Positions 1 through 7,721 of a DNA stretch of 64,000 nt are shown piece after piece. The stretch lies in the NCBI GenBank assembly GCA_963728935.1, contig CAVSMC010000001.1:62001-126000 (forward strand), in the 5' to 3' direction. Position 1 is the first letter of the stretch, and each line of letters begins with the position of its first letter. Below the pieces are notes generated by a model, which was not told where the DNA came from, made no database searches, and was given only the letters and a program-made list of their open reading frames with translations. The stretch comes from CAVSMC01 sp963728935 (GTDB taxonomy: Bacteria > Pseudomonadota > Gammaproteobacteria > Burkholderiales > Casimicrobiaceae). A program made the position numbers and the translations under genes.

Positions 1-329
1 TCGTTCTCGCGCTGTGGTTCGCGCCGGCGTTGATCGTGTTTCAGGATTGCCGCACCGTGCACGCGCTCCGCGTGAGCCTGCGCGCCGCGGTCGCGAACTG
101 GCGTCCGATCGCCGTTTACGCTCTGCTCGTCTTTCTTTACGGCGGCATACTGCCACGCTTCGCCGTTGCGCTGATCGAGGCTGTCGCGCCGGACTGGTTC
201 GCGGTGATCGTGATCCTGCCGTACCTGTTCCTGTTCCTCGCGACGCTTCACATCTCGGACTACGTCTGCTATCGCGACATATTCCACGCGAGGGAAGCGC
301 CCGCGGCCGACGCCGCACCGCAGCCGTGA
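1..329 (+). CDS. C-terminal part of a BPSS1780-like integral membrane protein (5' end outside window)
   Basis: The reading frame is open from position 3 at the window edge, so the start lies outside. The visible part begins LWFAPALIVFQDC, continues with a cytoplasmic-looking stretch and then two long hydrophobic segments (about PIAVYALLVFLYGGILPRF and FAVIVILPYLFLFLATLHI), and ends in an Ala/Pro-rich tail. The pattern 'FAPALIVFxDxxxxxALRxSLRAxxxNW' followed by two membrane spans matches the BPSS1780 family of betaproteobacterial inner-membrane proteins, whose function is unknown. It converges on uvrD. Family assignment is from memory of the sequence pattern; no function should be inferred. 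Confidence 0.6.
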   Translation, partial: VLALWFAPALIVFQDCRTVHALRVSLRAAVANWRPIAVYALLVFLYGGILPRFAVALIEAVAPDWFAVIVILPYLFLFLATLHISDYVCYRDIFHAREAPAADAAPQP

Positions 330-390
330 TCGAACGCGTTCGGCCTCCACGACCAGCGCAGCTTTGCAACGGTCGCGTCGTCGACCTCGC

Positions 391-461
391 TGCGGCGATT
401 CGCAGTTGCTCGTACGGGCTCGGCGCTTCGCGCCCGGAGCCGATCTCGCTGCTCACGCCGC
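391..461. repeat. Dispersed 69-bp repeat, copy A
   Basis: Positions 393-461 align without gaps to 43235-43303 (64 of 69 identical) and to 47182-47250 (58 of 69 identical), all in the same orientation. The core is a hairpin at 417-441: stem GGCTC/GAGCC, a 2-nt bulge, inner stem GGCGC/GCGCC and a 3-nt loop. It occupies most of the space between the convergent membrane-protein gene and uvrD. The uvrD stop codon (453-455) lies inside it. It is REP-like in size and structure, but I do not recognise a named family. Confidence 0.8.
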
Positions 462-2705
462 TTCGAGCTTCGCGTATTCGAGCGCGAGCCACTTGACGCC
501 GGCATCGCGGAAGTTGACCTGCACGCGCGCGTCGTTGCCGCGTCCTTCGGCGTCGACGATCACGCCGACACCGAACTTCGCGTGACGCACGCTCTGGCCG
601 ATGCGCCAGCCCGTCGCCGTGGCAGCTGCTTCCGACGCGCGGTTCGACGTCCGCTGGTCCGGTCGCACCCAGCGCGCCCCCCACTCGGCGGTGTCCACTT
701 CGATCGAGCGCCGGTGCGATATCGACGACAGCCATTGCACGAGCTCGCGCGGCACTTCGTCGACGAAGCGCGACGCAATGTGATAGCGCAGCTGACCGTG
801 AAGCATCCGGCTTTGCGCGAGCGTCAAGTAAAGCCGCCGCTTCGCACGCGTGATCGCGACGTACATCAGCCGACGCTCTTCCTCGACCCCGTCCGGCTCC
901 GACAAACTGTTCTCGTGCGGGAACAGTCCTTCCTCGAGGCCCGTGACGAATACGGTGTGGAACTCGAGGCCTTTCGCCGAATGCACGGTCATCAGCTGCA
1001 GTGCCGGCCGGCCCTCCGCCGCCTGCGTCTCGCCGGCTTCGAGCGCCGCGTGAGCGAGAAACGCCGTCAACGGATCGGACGCGCCGGTCGCGGGGTCGGT
1101 GTCGATGTCCGCTTCCGGCACGGCAATCGGCGCGTCGACGGCGAGATCCGCTTCACGCAGGAAACTGTCGGCGGCGTTGACGAGCTCTTCGAGATTCTCG
1201 ATGCGATCGTCGCCGTCCTTTTCGGTCCGGTAGTGAGCGACGAGACCGGAGGCTTCGTTGACGTGCTCGACCGCTTCGTGCAACGGGAGTCCCGCCGTTC
1301 CCGCCTGCATCGATTCGATCAGCTTGACGAACGCCGCGAGCGCGCTACCTGCCTTGCCGCCGATCGAGCCCTCGCCCGCGGCTTGCCACAGGCTCGTGCC
1401 GTGGCCGCGCGCGCTGTCCTGCAGCGTCTCGAGCGTGCGCGCGCCGATGCCACGCGGCGGAAAGTTGACGATCCGCAGGAACGCGCCGTCGTCGTCGGGA
1501 CTCGCGAGCAGCCGCAAGTAGGCGAGCGCGTGCTTGATTTCCGCGCGCTCGAAAAAGCGCATGCCGCCATAGACGCGGTACGGAAGCGCCGCGTTGAACA
1601 GCGCATGCTCGAGTACGCGCGATTGCGCGTTCGAGCGGTAGAGCACCGCGCAATCCGACAACGGAACGCCGTCGGCGGCGAGCCCCTTGACGACGTCGAC
1701 GACGAACGCCGCCTCGTCGAGGTCCGTCGGCGCGGCGAACGCACGGATCGGCTCTCCCTTGCTGTCGGCGGTCCACAGGTTCTTGCCGAGACGCGCCTGG
1801 TTGTGTCGGATCAGCGCATTGGCGGCGTCGAGAATATGCCCGTGCGAACGATAGTTCTGCTCGAGCTTGATCAGCACGACCGACCGCTCGGACGTTGCGA
1901 AATCGCGCTCGAAGTGCTGCATGTTGGCGACGTTCGCACCGCGGAACGCGTAGATCGACTGGTCGTCGTCGCCGACCGCGAACACGGCGGCCTGCGGGCC
2001 AGCGAGTAGTCGCAGCCACGCGTACTGCAGCGTGTTCGTATCCTGGAACTCGTCGACGAGCACGTTCGAGAAGCGCCTCTGGTAGTGCTCGCGCAAGCCC
2101 TGGTGGTCGCGCAACAGCTCGTAGCTTCGCAGCAGCAGTTCGGCGAAGTCGACCACGCCCTCGCGCTGGCACATCGCGTCGTACAGCGCGTAGTGCTCGA
2201 CCTGGCCTCGCGTGAAATCGTCGCCGGCCTCTACCGCAGACGGCCGCAGCCCCTCCTCCTTCGCGTCGGCGATGAAGTATTGGAGCTGGCGCGCGGGAAA
2301 ACGCTCGTCGTCGATGTTGTGCGCCTTGTACAGACGTTTGATCAGCGCGAGCTGGTCCTGCGTATCCATGATCTGGAAGAGCTGCGGCAGGTTGGCGTCG
2401 CGGTAATGCACGCGCAACATGCGGTTGCACAGGCCGTGGAACGTTCCGATCCACATGCCGCGCAGATTGATCGGCGTCAACGTCGACAGCCGCAGCAGCA
2501 TTTCCTTCGCCGCTTTGTTGGTGAACGTGACGGCGAGAATGGACAGCGGCGACGCCTGCCCGGTCGCGAGCAGCCACGCGATGCGGGTGGTGAGCACGCG
2601 CGTTTTGCCGCTGCCGGCGCCGGCGAGGATCAGCGCCGACTGGTGCGCCAGCGTGACGGCAGTGAGCTGCTCCGGATTGAGGTTGGCGAGAAGCGGACTG
2701 CCCAT
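453..2705 (-). CDS. uvrD: UvrD/Rep/PcrA-type superfamily 1 DNA helicase
   Basis: ATP-dependent 3'-5' DNA helicase of excision and mismatch repair, acting on nicked or UvrABC-incised DNA in the cytoplasm. The 750 residues show Walker A GAGSGKT at about 29-35, the Walker B/DEXX box LVDEFQDTN near 217, the motif III stretch GDDDQSIYAFRGA, and the late motifs around LMTVHSAKGLEF and RRLMYVAITRAK. The last 45 residues (VRHAKFGVGVIV...) form the Tudor-like C-terminal domain of UvrD/PcrA. Length is normal. It starts with an ATG 59 nt from argA, which is divergent. Its last two residues and stop (EAA-stop) overlap dispersed repeat copy A. Confidence 0.94.
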   Translation of the reverse strand: MGSPLLANLNPEQLTAVTLAHQSALILAGAGSGKTRVLTTRIAWLLATGQASPLSILAVTFTNKAAKEMLLRLSTLTPINLRGMWIGTFHGLCNRMLRVHYRDANLPQLFQIMDTQDQLALIKRLYKAHNIDDERFPARQLQYFIADAKEEGLRPSAVEAGDDFTRGQVEHYALYDAMCQREGVVDFAELLLRSYELLRDHQGLREHYQRRFSNVLVDEFQDTNTLQYAWLRLLAGPQAAVFAVGDDDQSIYAFRGANVANMQHFERDFATSERSVVLIKLEQNYRSHGHILDAANALIRHNQARLGKNLWTADSKGEPIRAFAAPTDLDEAAFVVDVVKGLAADGVPLSDCAVLYRSNAQSRVLEHALFNAALPYRVYGGMRFFERAEIKHALAYLRLLASPDDDGAFLRIVNFPPRGIGARTLETLQDSARGHGTSLWQAAGEGSIGGKAGSALAAFVKLIESMQAGTAGLPLHEAVEHVNEASGLVAHYRTEKDGDDRIENLEELVNAADSFLREADLAVDAPIAVPEADIDTDPATGASDPLTAFLAHAALEAGETQAAEGRPALQLMTVHSAKGLEFHTVFVTGLEEGLFPHENSLSEPDGVEEERRLMYVAITRAKRRLYLTLAQSRMLHGQLRYHIASRFVDEVPRELVQWLSSISHRRSIEVDTAEWGARWVRPDQRTSNRASEAAATATGWRIGQSVRHAKFGVGVIVDAEGRGNDARVQVNFRDAGVKWLALEYAKLEAA

Positions 2706-2748
2706 TGCGCAAGAATACTCGACGCGGAGCTGCCGGCCGCATGCACGC

Positions 2749-2754
2749 TATAAT
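2749..2754 (+). promoter_or_regulatory. Perfect TATAAT hexamer ahead of argA (candidate -10)
   Basis: A consensus -10 hexamer stands only 10 nt before the chosen argA ATG (2765). No recognisable -35 lies 16-18 nt upstream. If it is used, the transcript would start within a few bases of the ATG, giving a nearly leaderless argA mRNA. It could also be chance. Confidence 0.3.
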
Positions 2755-2764
2755 TGTTGCTGTC

Positions 2765-4117
2765 ATGCCGCCCACCGCTCTCGCCGCGCCGGCCGCTCAA
2801 TCGGCGACCACGCGCGCATTCGTGCAGTGGATCCGTTCCGCGGCACCGTACATCCACGCGTTTCGCGGCAGGACGTTCGTGATCGCCTTCGGTGGCGAAG
2901 TGGTCGCCGACGACACCTTTCTCGGCATCGTTCACGATCTCAACCTGCTGCATAGCCTCGGCATCCACCTGGTCGTCGTCCATGGCTCGCGCCCGCAGAT
3001 CGAGGCGATCCTCGCGCAGCAAAACATCCCCTGTCGCTACGAGTTCGGGTTGCGCGTGACCGACGCCGAGACGATGGACTGCGTGCTCGAGGCGTCCGGT
3101 CAAGTGCGAAGCCGCATCGAGGCGATGCTCTCGCTCGGTATCGCGAACTCGCCGATGGCCGGCGCCCGCATTCGCGTGTCGAGCGGCAACTACATCATGG
3201 CGAAGCCGCTCGGCGTACGCGACGGTGTCGACATGCAGCTCACGGGCGAAGTGCGCCGCGTCGATGCCGATGCGATCAACCAGCGGCTCGAAGACGGCGA
3301 CATCGTGCTGATCTCGCCGCTCGGCTATTCACCGACCGGCGAAATATTCAATCTCGCGCTGGAAGAGGTCGCCACTCAGGTCGCCGTGCGCCTGAACGCG
3401 CACAAGCTCGTGTTCCTGATGGAGACCGACGGCGTTCGCAACGGCCGCCGGCAGCTCATGACCGAGCTGTCGACGAAGGACGCCGAGGCTCTGCTCGCGA
3501 CCGCAGCGTCGAAGATGCCGCCGGACGTCCAGCACTACCTGCCGTGCGCGATCCGCGCCTGCGACAACGGCGTCAAGCGCGCGCATCTGATCAGCCGCCA
3601 TCTCGACGGAGCGCTGCTGCTCGAGCTGTTCACGCGCGAAGGTGTCGGCACGATGGTCGCGGCAAACGCGCTCGCGCACCTGCGTCCGGCGACGATCGAC
3701 GACGTGCGCGGCATCATCGCGATCATCGAGCCGCTCGAGGAGCAAGGGACCCTCGTGCCGCGTTCGCGCGAGCGTCTGGAGACCGAGATCGAGCGCTTCG
3801 TCGTCGCCGAGCACGACGGCGCGGTCATCGGCTGCGCCGCGCTGTACGCGTTTCCCGACGAAGGCTGCGGCGAGCTCGCCGCGCTCGCCGTGCATCCCGA
3901 TTTCAGGCGCGAGGGCTACGGCGAAGCGCTAATGAAGGAGATCGAAGCTCGCGCGCGCAAACGCAAGCTTGCCGAGCTGTTCGTGCTGACGACGCGCACG
4001 TCGCAATGGTTCCTCGAGCGCGGATACCACTCGGCGACGATCGCCGACCTGCCGAAGCAGAAGCAGGCGCTCTACAATTACCAGCGCAAGTCGCAGGTCT
4101 ACCGCAAGAAACTCTGA
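2765..4117 (+). CDS. argA: Amino-acid N-acetyltransferase (N-acetylglutamate synthase)
   Basis: Catalyses the first step of arginine synthesis, acetyl-CoA plus glutamate to N-acetylglutamate. The 450 residues hold an amino-acid-kinase-like domain (about 20-290: FVQWIRSAAPYIHAFRGRTF, VVVHGSRPQ, SPTGEIFNL) followed by a GNAT acetyltransferase domain (about 305-450) with the acetyl-CoA loop FRREGYGEALM and the C-terminal pattern TRTSQWFLERGY / LYNYQRKS typical of bacterial ArgA. In this family arginine feedback acts through the N-terminal domain. The ATG at 2765 fits the family N-terminus better than in-frame starts at 2705 and 2741, although no clear Shine-Dalgarno precedes it. yggX follows after 9 nt and is probably co-transcribed. 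Confidence 0.95.
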   Translation: MPPTALAAPAAQSATTRAFVQWIRSAAPYIHAFRGRTFVIAFGGEVVADDTFLGIVHDLNLLHSLGIHLVVVHGSRPQIEAILAQQNIPCRYEFGLRVTDAETMDCVLEASGQVRSRIEAMLSLGIANSPMAGARIRVSSGNYIMAKPLGVRDGVDMQLTGEVRRVDADAINQRLEDGDIVLISPLGYSPTGEIFNLALEEVATQVAVRLNAHKLVFLMETDGVRNGRRQLMTELSTKDAEALLATAASKMPPDVQHYLPCAIRACDNGVKRAHLISRHLDGALLLELFTREGVGTMVAANALAHLRPATIDDVRGIIAIIEPLEEQGTLVPRSRERLETEIERFVVAEHDGAVIGCAALYAFPDEGCGELAALAVHPDFRREGYGEALMKEIEARARKRKLAELFVLTTRTSQWFLERGYHSATIADLPKQKQALYNYQRKSQVYRKKL

Positions 4118-4126
4118 GGAAGCGCT

Positions 4127-4399
4127 ATGGCACGCACCGTGCATTGTGTGAAGCTCGGCCGCGACGCGGAAGGGCTCGACTTTCCGCCTTATCCCGGCGA
4201 GCTTGGCAAGCGCATCTACGAAAGCGTCTCGAAGGAAGCGTGGCAGCAGTGGCTGCGCCACCAGACGATGCTCGTCAACGAGAACCGACTCTCGCTCGCC
4301 GACGCGCGCGCGCGGAAGTGGCTCGCCGAGCAGATGGAGAAGCACTTCTTCGGCGAGGGAGCCGAGAAGCCCGCCGGATACGTGCCGCCGAGCGCATGA
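4127..4399 (+). CDS. yggX: Probable Fe(2+)-trafficking protein YggX
   Basis: Small cytoplasmic protein of 90 residues, the usual length, linked in other bacteria to iron handling and protection of Fe-S clusters from oxidation. The single conserved cysteine is at position 7 (MARTVHCVKLG), followed by the family signatures PPYPGELGKRIYE, WQQWLRHQTMLVNENRL and the C-terminal FFxGE region. The ribosome-binding sequence TGAGGA overlaps the argA stop codon, so translation is likely coupled to argA. The argA-yggX pairing is familiar from betaproteobacteria. Confidence 0.95.
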   Translation: MARTVHCVKLGRDAEGLDFPPYPGELGKRIYESVSKEAWQQWLRHQTMLVNENRLSLADARARKWLAEQMEKHFFGEGAEKPAGYVPPSA

Positions 4400-4701
4400 G
4401 CGCGCCGACAGCTCGGCGTCACGGACACAAGCTTTCCGAATTGGAGGCCGCATGACAGCCATCTCGCGCTGTCCGGCCCCATCGCCCGATTCGCCTGCAA
4501 CGCATACGCGAAAGGAAGTCCGACCGGCTCCTGGATCAACAGTTGACCGGAGTTCGCGCGTATACTTTCCGTTGTTTCCGCAGACGTTCTGCGGCAACTC
4601 ACGCGGCACCGCCGCGCCACGCAGGCTGCGAATCGTTCGCGCAGCCGCGCTTCATCGCGATGCCGCCTCGCAAGTCGATTAGCTCACAGAACGGAGGCAG
4701 C
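4400..4701. other. Intergenic stretch without a supported gene (302 bases)
   Basis: Between yggX and the SYLF gene. No frame here has convincing family features. A less GC-rich patch around 4535-4575 contains TTGACC (4543-4548) and TATACT (4561-4566), but they are only 12 nt apart, too close for a normal sigma-70 promoter. The last 15 bases carry the ribosome-binding site GGAGGC of the next gene. Confidence 0.6.
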
Positions 4702-5262
4702 ATGAATCGTCGCATGATAGTCATGGCAATGGCCTTCGCGCTGGCCGCGCCCGGCATTGCGCTCGGCGCGAGCAAGGCGGAAAAGCAGGCGGAGGTGCGC
4801 AAGGCGGCACAGGAGGCGCTTGCCGCCGTCTACAAGTTGCAGCCGTCGGCGCGCAAAGCGGTCGAGTCCGCGGCCGGCTATGCCGCGTTCAGCAACTTCG
4901 GCATGAAGATCCTCCTCGCGGGGGGCGGTTCGGGCGAGGGCATCGCGGTCAACAACAAGAACAAGGCCATGACTTACATGAAGATGGCCGAGATCCAGGC
5001 CGGCCTGGGATTCGGGGTCAAGAAGTTCCAGCTTGTGTGGGTGTTCGAAACCGAGAAAGCGCTCAACGATTTCATCAACTCCGGCTGGGAGTTTGGCGGA
5101 CAGGCGACCGCGGCGGCGAAATCTGGCGAAAAAGGTTCCGCCTACCAAGGTGCAGTTTCGGTGGCGCCGGGGGTCTGGATCTACCAGGTGACGGACAAAG
5201 GCCTGGCGATCGAAATCACCGCCAAGGGGACCAAGTACTACAAGGACGGTGATCTGAACTGA
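4702..5262 (+). CDS. SYLF/YSC84-domain lipid-binding protein, secreted
   Basis: The 186 residues begin with a Sec signal peptide (MNRRMIVMAMAFALAAPGIALGA), so the product is periplasmic or membrane-attached. The mature part matches the bacterial YSC84/SYLF family: YAAFSNFGMKILLAGGGSGEGIAVNN, a middle KMAEIQAGLGFGVKKFQLVWVF-like block, and the ending GVWIYQVTDKGLAIEITAKGTKYYKD. In eukaryotes SYLF domains bind phosphoinositides; the bacterial role is unknown. The ATG follows GGAGGCAGC at a good distance. An in-frame extension back to 4543 exists but would bury the signal peptide, so it was not used. Confidence 0.85.
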   Translation: MNRRMIVMAMAFALAAPGIALGASKAEKQAEVRKAAQEALAAVYKLQPSARKAVESAAGYAAFSNFGMKILLAGGGSGEGIAVNNKNKAMTYMKMAEIQAGLGFGVKKFQLVWVFETEKALNDFINSGWEFGGQATAAAKSGEKGSAYQGAVSVAPGVWIYQVTDKGLAIEITAKGTKYYKDGDLN

Positions 5263-5457
5263 GAAGCGCATCGGGCAACCCCGGGGCAAGGCGGAGCACG
5301 GCATCCAAATGCACCTCCAATACATCGGCTCTTGTCGTGGCAGGGCGGCGTCCCGCCGACCCCGTTCGACAACAACGACCCGACGGAGCCGATGAAGGAC
5401 ACAGCGACCGCGTTTGCCACCCTGGTTGCTCCTTCGCACTCAGCCCCCCCTGTACGC

Positions 5458-6039
5458 ATGGCCACATCTCCGATCAGTCGCTACCCCGTCCCGAAACTCG
5501 AGGACCTGCCCGAGGACATTCGCGCTCGGATGCTGGAAGTGCAGGAAAAGGCCGGGTTCATCCCGAACGTCTTTCTGACGCTCGCCCACCGCCCCGCGGA
5601 GTTCAGAGCTTTCTTCGCCTACCACGACGCGCTGATGCTCAAGGAAAGCGCGCTCAGCAAGGCCGAGCGCGAGATGATCGTCGTCGCGACATCGGGCGCG
5701 AACGACTGTGTGTATTGCATCGTCGCGCACGGCGCGATCCTGCGCGTCTACGCAAAGAACACGCTGATCGCCGACCAGGTCGCCGCAAACTACCGCAAGG
5801 CCGATATCACGCCGCGGCAGAAGGCGATGCTCGCGTTCGCGCTCAAAGTCGCGCTCGCGAGCGCCGAGATCGTCGACGAAGATTTCGCCGCGCTGCGCGT
5901 GCACGGCTTCTCCGACGAGGATATCTGGGACATCGGCGCGATCAGCGCGTTTTTCGCGTTGTCGAACCGGATGGCCAACATGATCAGCATGCGGCCGAAC
6001 GACGAGTTCTACCTGCTCGGCCGCACGCCGAGGAAATAG
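5458..6039 (+). CDS. Peroxidase-related enzyme (AhpD/carboxymuconolactone decarboxylase fold)
   Basis: Cytoplasmic alpha-helical protein of 193 residues from this start. It carries the AhpD-type redox centre CVYCIVAHG (CxxC followed by His) in the middle, and the flanking sequences LSKAEREMIVVATSGAND and SDEDIWDIGAISAFFALSNRMAN are typical of the 'peroxidase-related enzyme' branch. Members reduce peroxides or serve as thiol partners; the substrate is unknown. The chosen ATG begins MATSPISRYPVPKLEDLPED, which fits the family N-terminus. An upstream ATG at 5392 has a better GGAG ribosome-binding site and would add 22 residues of low-complexity sequence, so the start is uncertain. Confidence 0.85.
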   Translation: MATSPISRYPVPKLEDLPEDIRARMLEVQEKAGFIPNVFLTLAHRPAEFRAFFAYHDALMLKESALSKAEREMIVVATSGANDCVYCIVAHGAILRVYAKNTLIADQVAANYRKADITPRQKAMLAFALKVALASAEIVDEDFAALRVHGFSDEDIWDIGAISAFFALSNRMANMISMRPNDEFYLLGRTPRK

Positions 6040-6050
6040 CACCGACCGCG

Positions 6051-6353
6051 TTACGCGACGCCGTTCGCCTTGAACCAGGCGAGCGCGCGCTTCCAGCCGT
6101 CCTGCGCCGCGGCTTTTCTATAGCTCGGCCGATAGTCGGCGTTGAATGCGTGCGGCGCATCCGGATAGATCACGTATTCGCTCTTCTTAGTGCCGCCGGC
6201 CTTGATCGCCGCGAACATCTTTTCGACCGTCTCGGCCGGAATGCCGGCGTCGGCGCCGCCGTAGCCCAACGACGTGACGATGAAGTCGCGGCGGTCGAAG
6301 CTCTCGCGCTCGCCGACCAGACTCAGCAATTCAGTTCGGATGACGTCGCTCAA
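6051..6353 (-). pseudogene. Dienelactone hydrolase family gene with the catalytic middle deleted
   Basis: Only 100 codons remain where the family has about 290. Residues 1-30 (MSDVIRTELLSLVGERESFD, then RRDFIVTSLG with the twin-arginine motif) are the normal N-terminus. They run directly into the normal C-terminus: YGGADAGIP, EYVIYPDAPHAF, DYRPSYRKAAAQDGW, AWFKANGVA. The nucleophile region and most of the alpha/beta-hydrolase fold are absent, while the late Asp (GGAD) and His (PHAF) survive. The join keeps frame. This looks like an in-frame internal deletion of roughly 190 codons, or less likely an assembly collapse. It converges on the peroxidase-related gene and is unlikely to give an active hydrolase. 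Confidence 0.75.
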
Positions 6354-6434
6354 GGGATTCTCCTGTTGTTGGGGCGGCGCCGGTCGAAGACGCCGAGAAG
6401 CAATACGACAGCGCGCAGCGCGCCGCTATTCCGT

Positions 6435-7715
6435 CTATCGATCGGCTTCGAAGACGACCTGTCCGCCGACGAGCGTCCAGCGCACGACGCCGGGCACTTC
6501 GAGGCCGAGGAACGGCGTGTTCTTGCCCTGACTTCGCAGCGCCTTAGGCTCGACGCGCCAGCGCGCTTGCGCGTCGAACACGCAAATGTCGGCCTGCTTT
6601 CCGACCGCAAGATCGCCGGCGTCGACGCCGAGGATTTCGGCGGGCGCCGCCGTGACCCGCGCAAGCGCGGTGGCGAGCGGAACGTTGTCGGCCGCCGCCC
6701 ATGCCAGCGTGAGCGGCAGCAGCAACTCGAGTCCCGTTGCACCCGGCTCGGCTTCGCCGAACGGAAGCTGCTTGCCGTCGTCGTCGACCGGCGTGTGATC
6801 CGAACAGACAAGGTCGATCGTACCGTCGGCCGCGGCGGCCCGCAGCGCCGCGCGATCGCGCGTACCGCGAAGCGGCGGCGACATTCGGCATTGCGGGTCG
6901 AACCAGCCGATGTCGACGTCGCACAGGTGCAGATGATGGACCGCGACATCGCAGGTAACGGCGAGGCCGTCGCGCTTGGCGTCGCGAACCATCGCCACGC
7001 CCTCGGCGGTCGACAGTCGGCACAGATGCACGCGCACACCCGTTTCGCGAACGAGCGCGAAGATCGTCGCGAGCGCGATCGTCTCGGCGCACGTCGGAAT
7101 CGCCGGCAAGCCCAATCGCGTCGCCACTTCGCCGTCGTGCGCGACGCCGCCGCGCGCGAGATGCGGCTCCTGCGGCCGCAGCCACACGCGATGGCCGAAC
7201 GTCGCCGCGTATTGCAGCGCGCGCAGCAGCACCTGCGTGTCGACGAGCGGCTGCTCCGCCTGCGAGAACGCGACGCAGCCCGCCTCTGCGAGTTGGCTCA
7301 TCTCGGTCAGCGATTCGCCGGCGAGTCGCTGCGTGAGCGCGCCAACCGGATAGACGTGCGCCTTGTTGAGCGAGCGCGCGCGGTACTTCAGCATCTCGAC
7401 CAGGCCCGGCTCGTCGAGCGGCGGATCGGTGTCCGGCGGACACGCGAGGCTCGTCACGCCGCCGGCCACCGCGGCGTCGACCTCGGATTCGAGCGTTGCC
7501 TTGTATTCGAATCCGGGCTCGCGCAGCCGCGCTGCGAGATCGATCAACCCGGGCGCGACGACGAGACCGGTCGCGTCGAGCGTGCGCTCCGCGCGCCAGC
7601 CGGACGGCGGCGCGCCGACCGCGACGATGCGGCCGTCGTCGATGAAGAGCCCCGCGCCACGATCGACGCCATGCCTCGGGTCGATCACGCGGCCGTTGCG
7701 AATCTCGAGCTTCAT
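6435..7715 (-). CDS. pyrX: Dihydroorotase-like protein lacking the metal-binding HxH (pseudo-dihydroorotase, PyrC'/PyrX)
   Basis: The 426 residues have the amidohydrolase fold and end as dihydroorotases do (GKNTPFLGLEVPG). The first metal motif, normally DxHxHLREPG, reads DLAARLREPG (about 59-68), so both histidines are missing; the later SDHTP motif remains. In Pseudomonas-type systems such inactive PyrC' subunits are known to assemble with PyrB and hold aspartate transcarbamoylase in a dodecamer. pyrB lies immediately upstream (6 nt gap), so that structural role is the best inference. A catalytic PyrC would then be encoded elsewhere. It is the last gene of the yqgE-ruvX-pyrR-pyrB-pyrX operon. 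Confidence 0.88.
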   Translation of the reverse strand: MKLEIRNGRVIDPRHGVDRGAGLFIDDGRIVAVGAPPSGWRAERTLDATGLVVAPGLIDLAARLREPGFEYKATLESEVDAAVAGGVTSLACPPDTDPPLDEPGLVEMLKYRARSLNKAHVYPVGALTQRLAGESLTEMSQLAEAGCVAFSQAEQPLVDTQVLLRALQYAATFGHRVWLRPQEPHLARGGVAHDGEVATRLGLPAIPTCAETIALATIFALVRETGVRVHLCRLSTAEGVAMVRDAKRDGLAVTCDVAVHHLHLCDVDIGWFDPQCRMSPPLRGTRDRAALRAAAADGTIDLVCSDHTPVDDDGKQLPFGEAEPGATGLELLLPLTLAWAAADNVPLATALARVTAAPAEILGVDAGDLAVGKQADICVFDAQARWRVEPKALRSQGKNTPFLGLEVPGVVRWTLVGGQVVFEADR

Positions 7716-7721
7716 CCAGGA

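Noticed and set aside
4543..4566. TTGACC and TATACT as a promoter for the SYLF gene
   Set aside because: The hexamers are only 12 nt apart; sigma-70 promoters need about 16-18.
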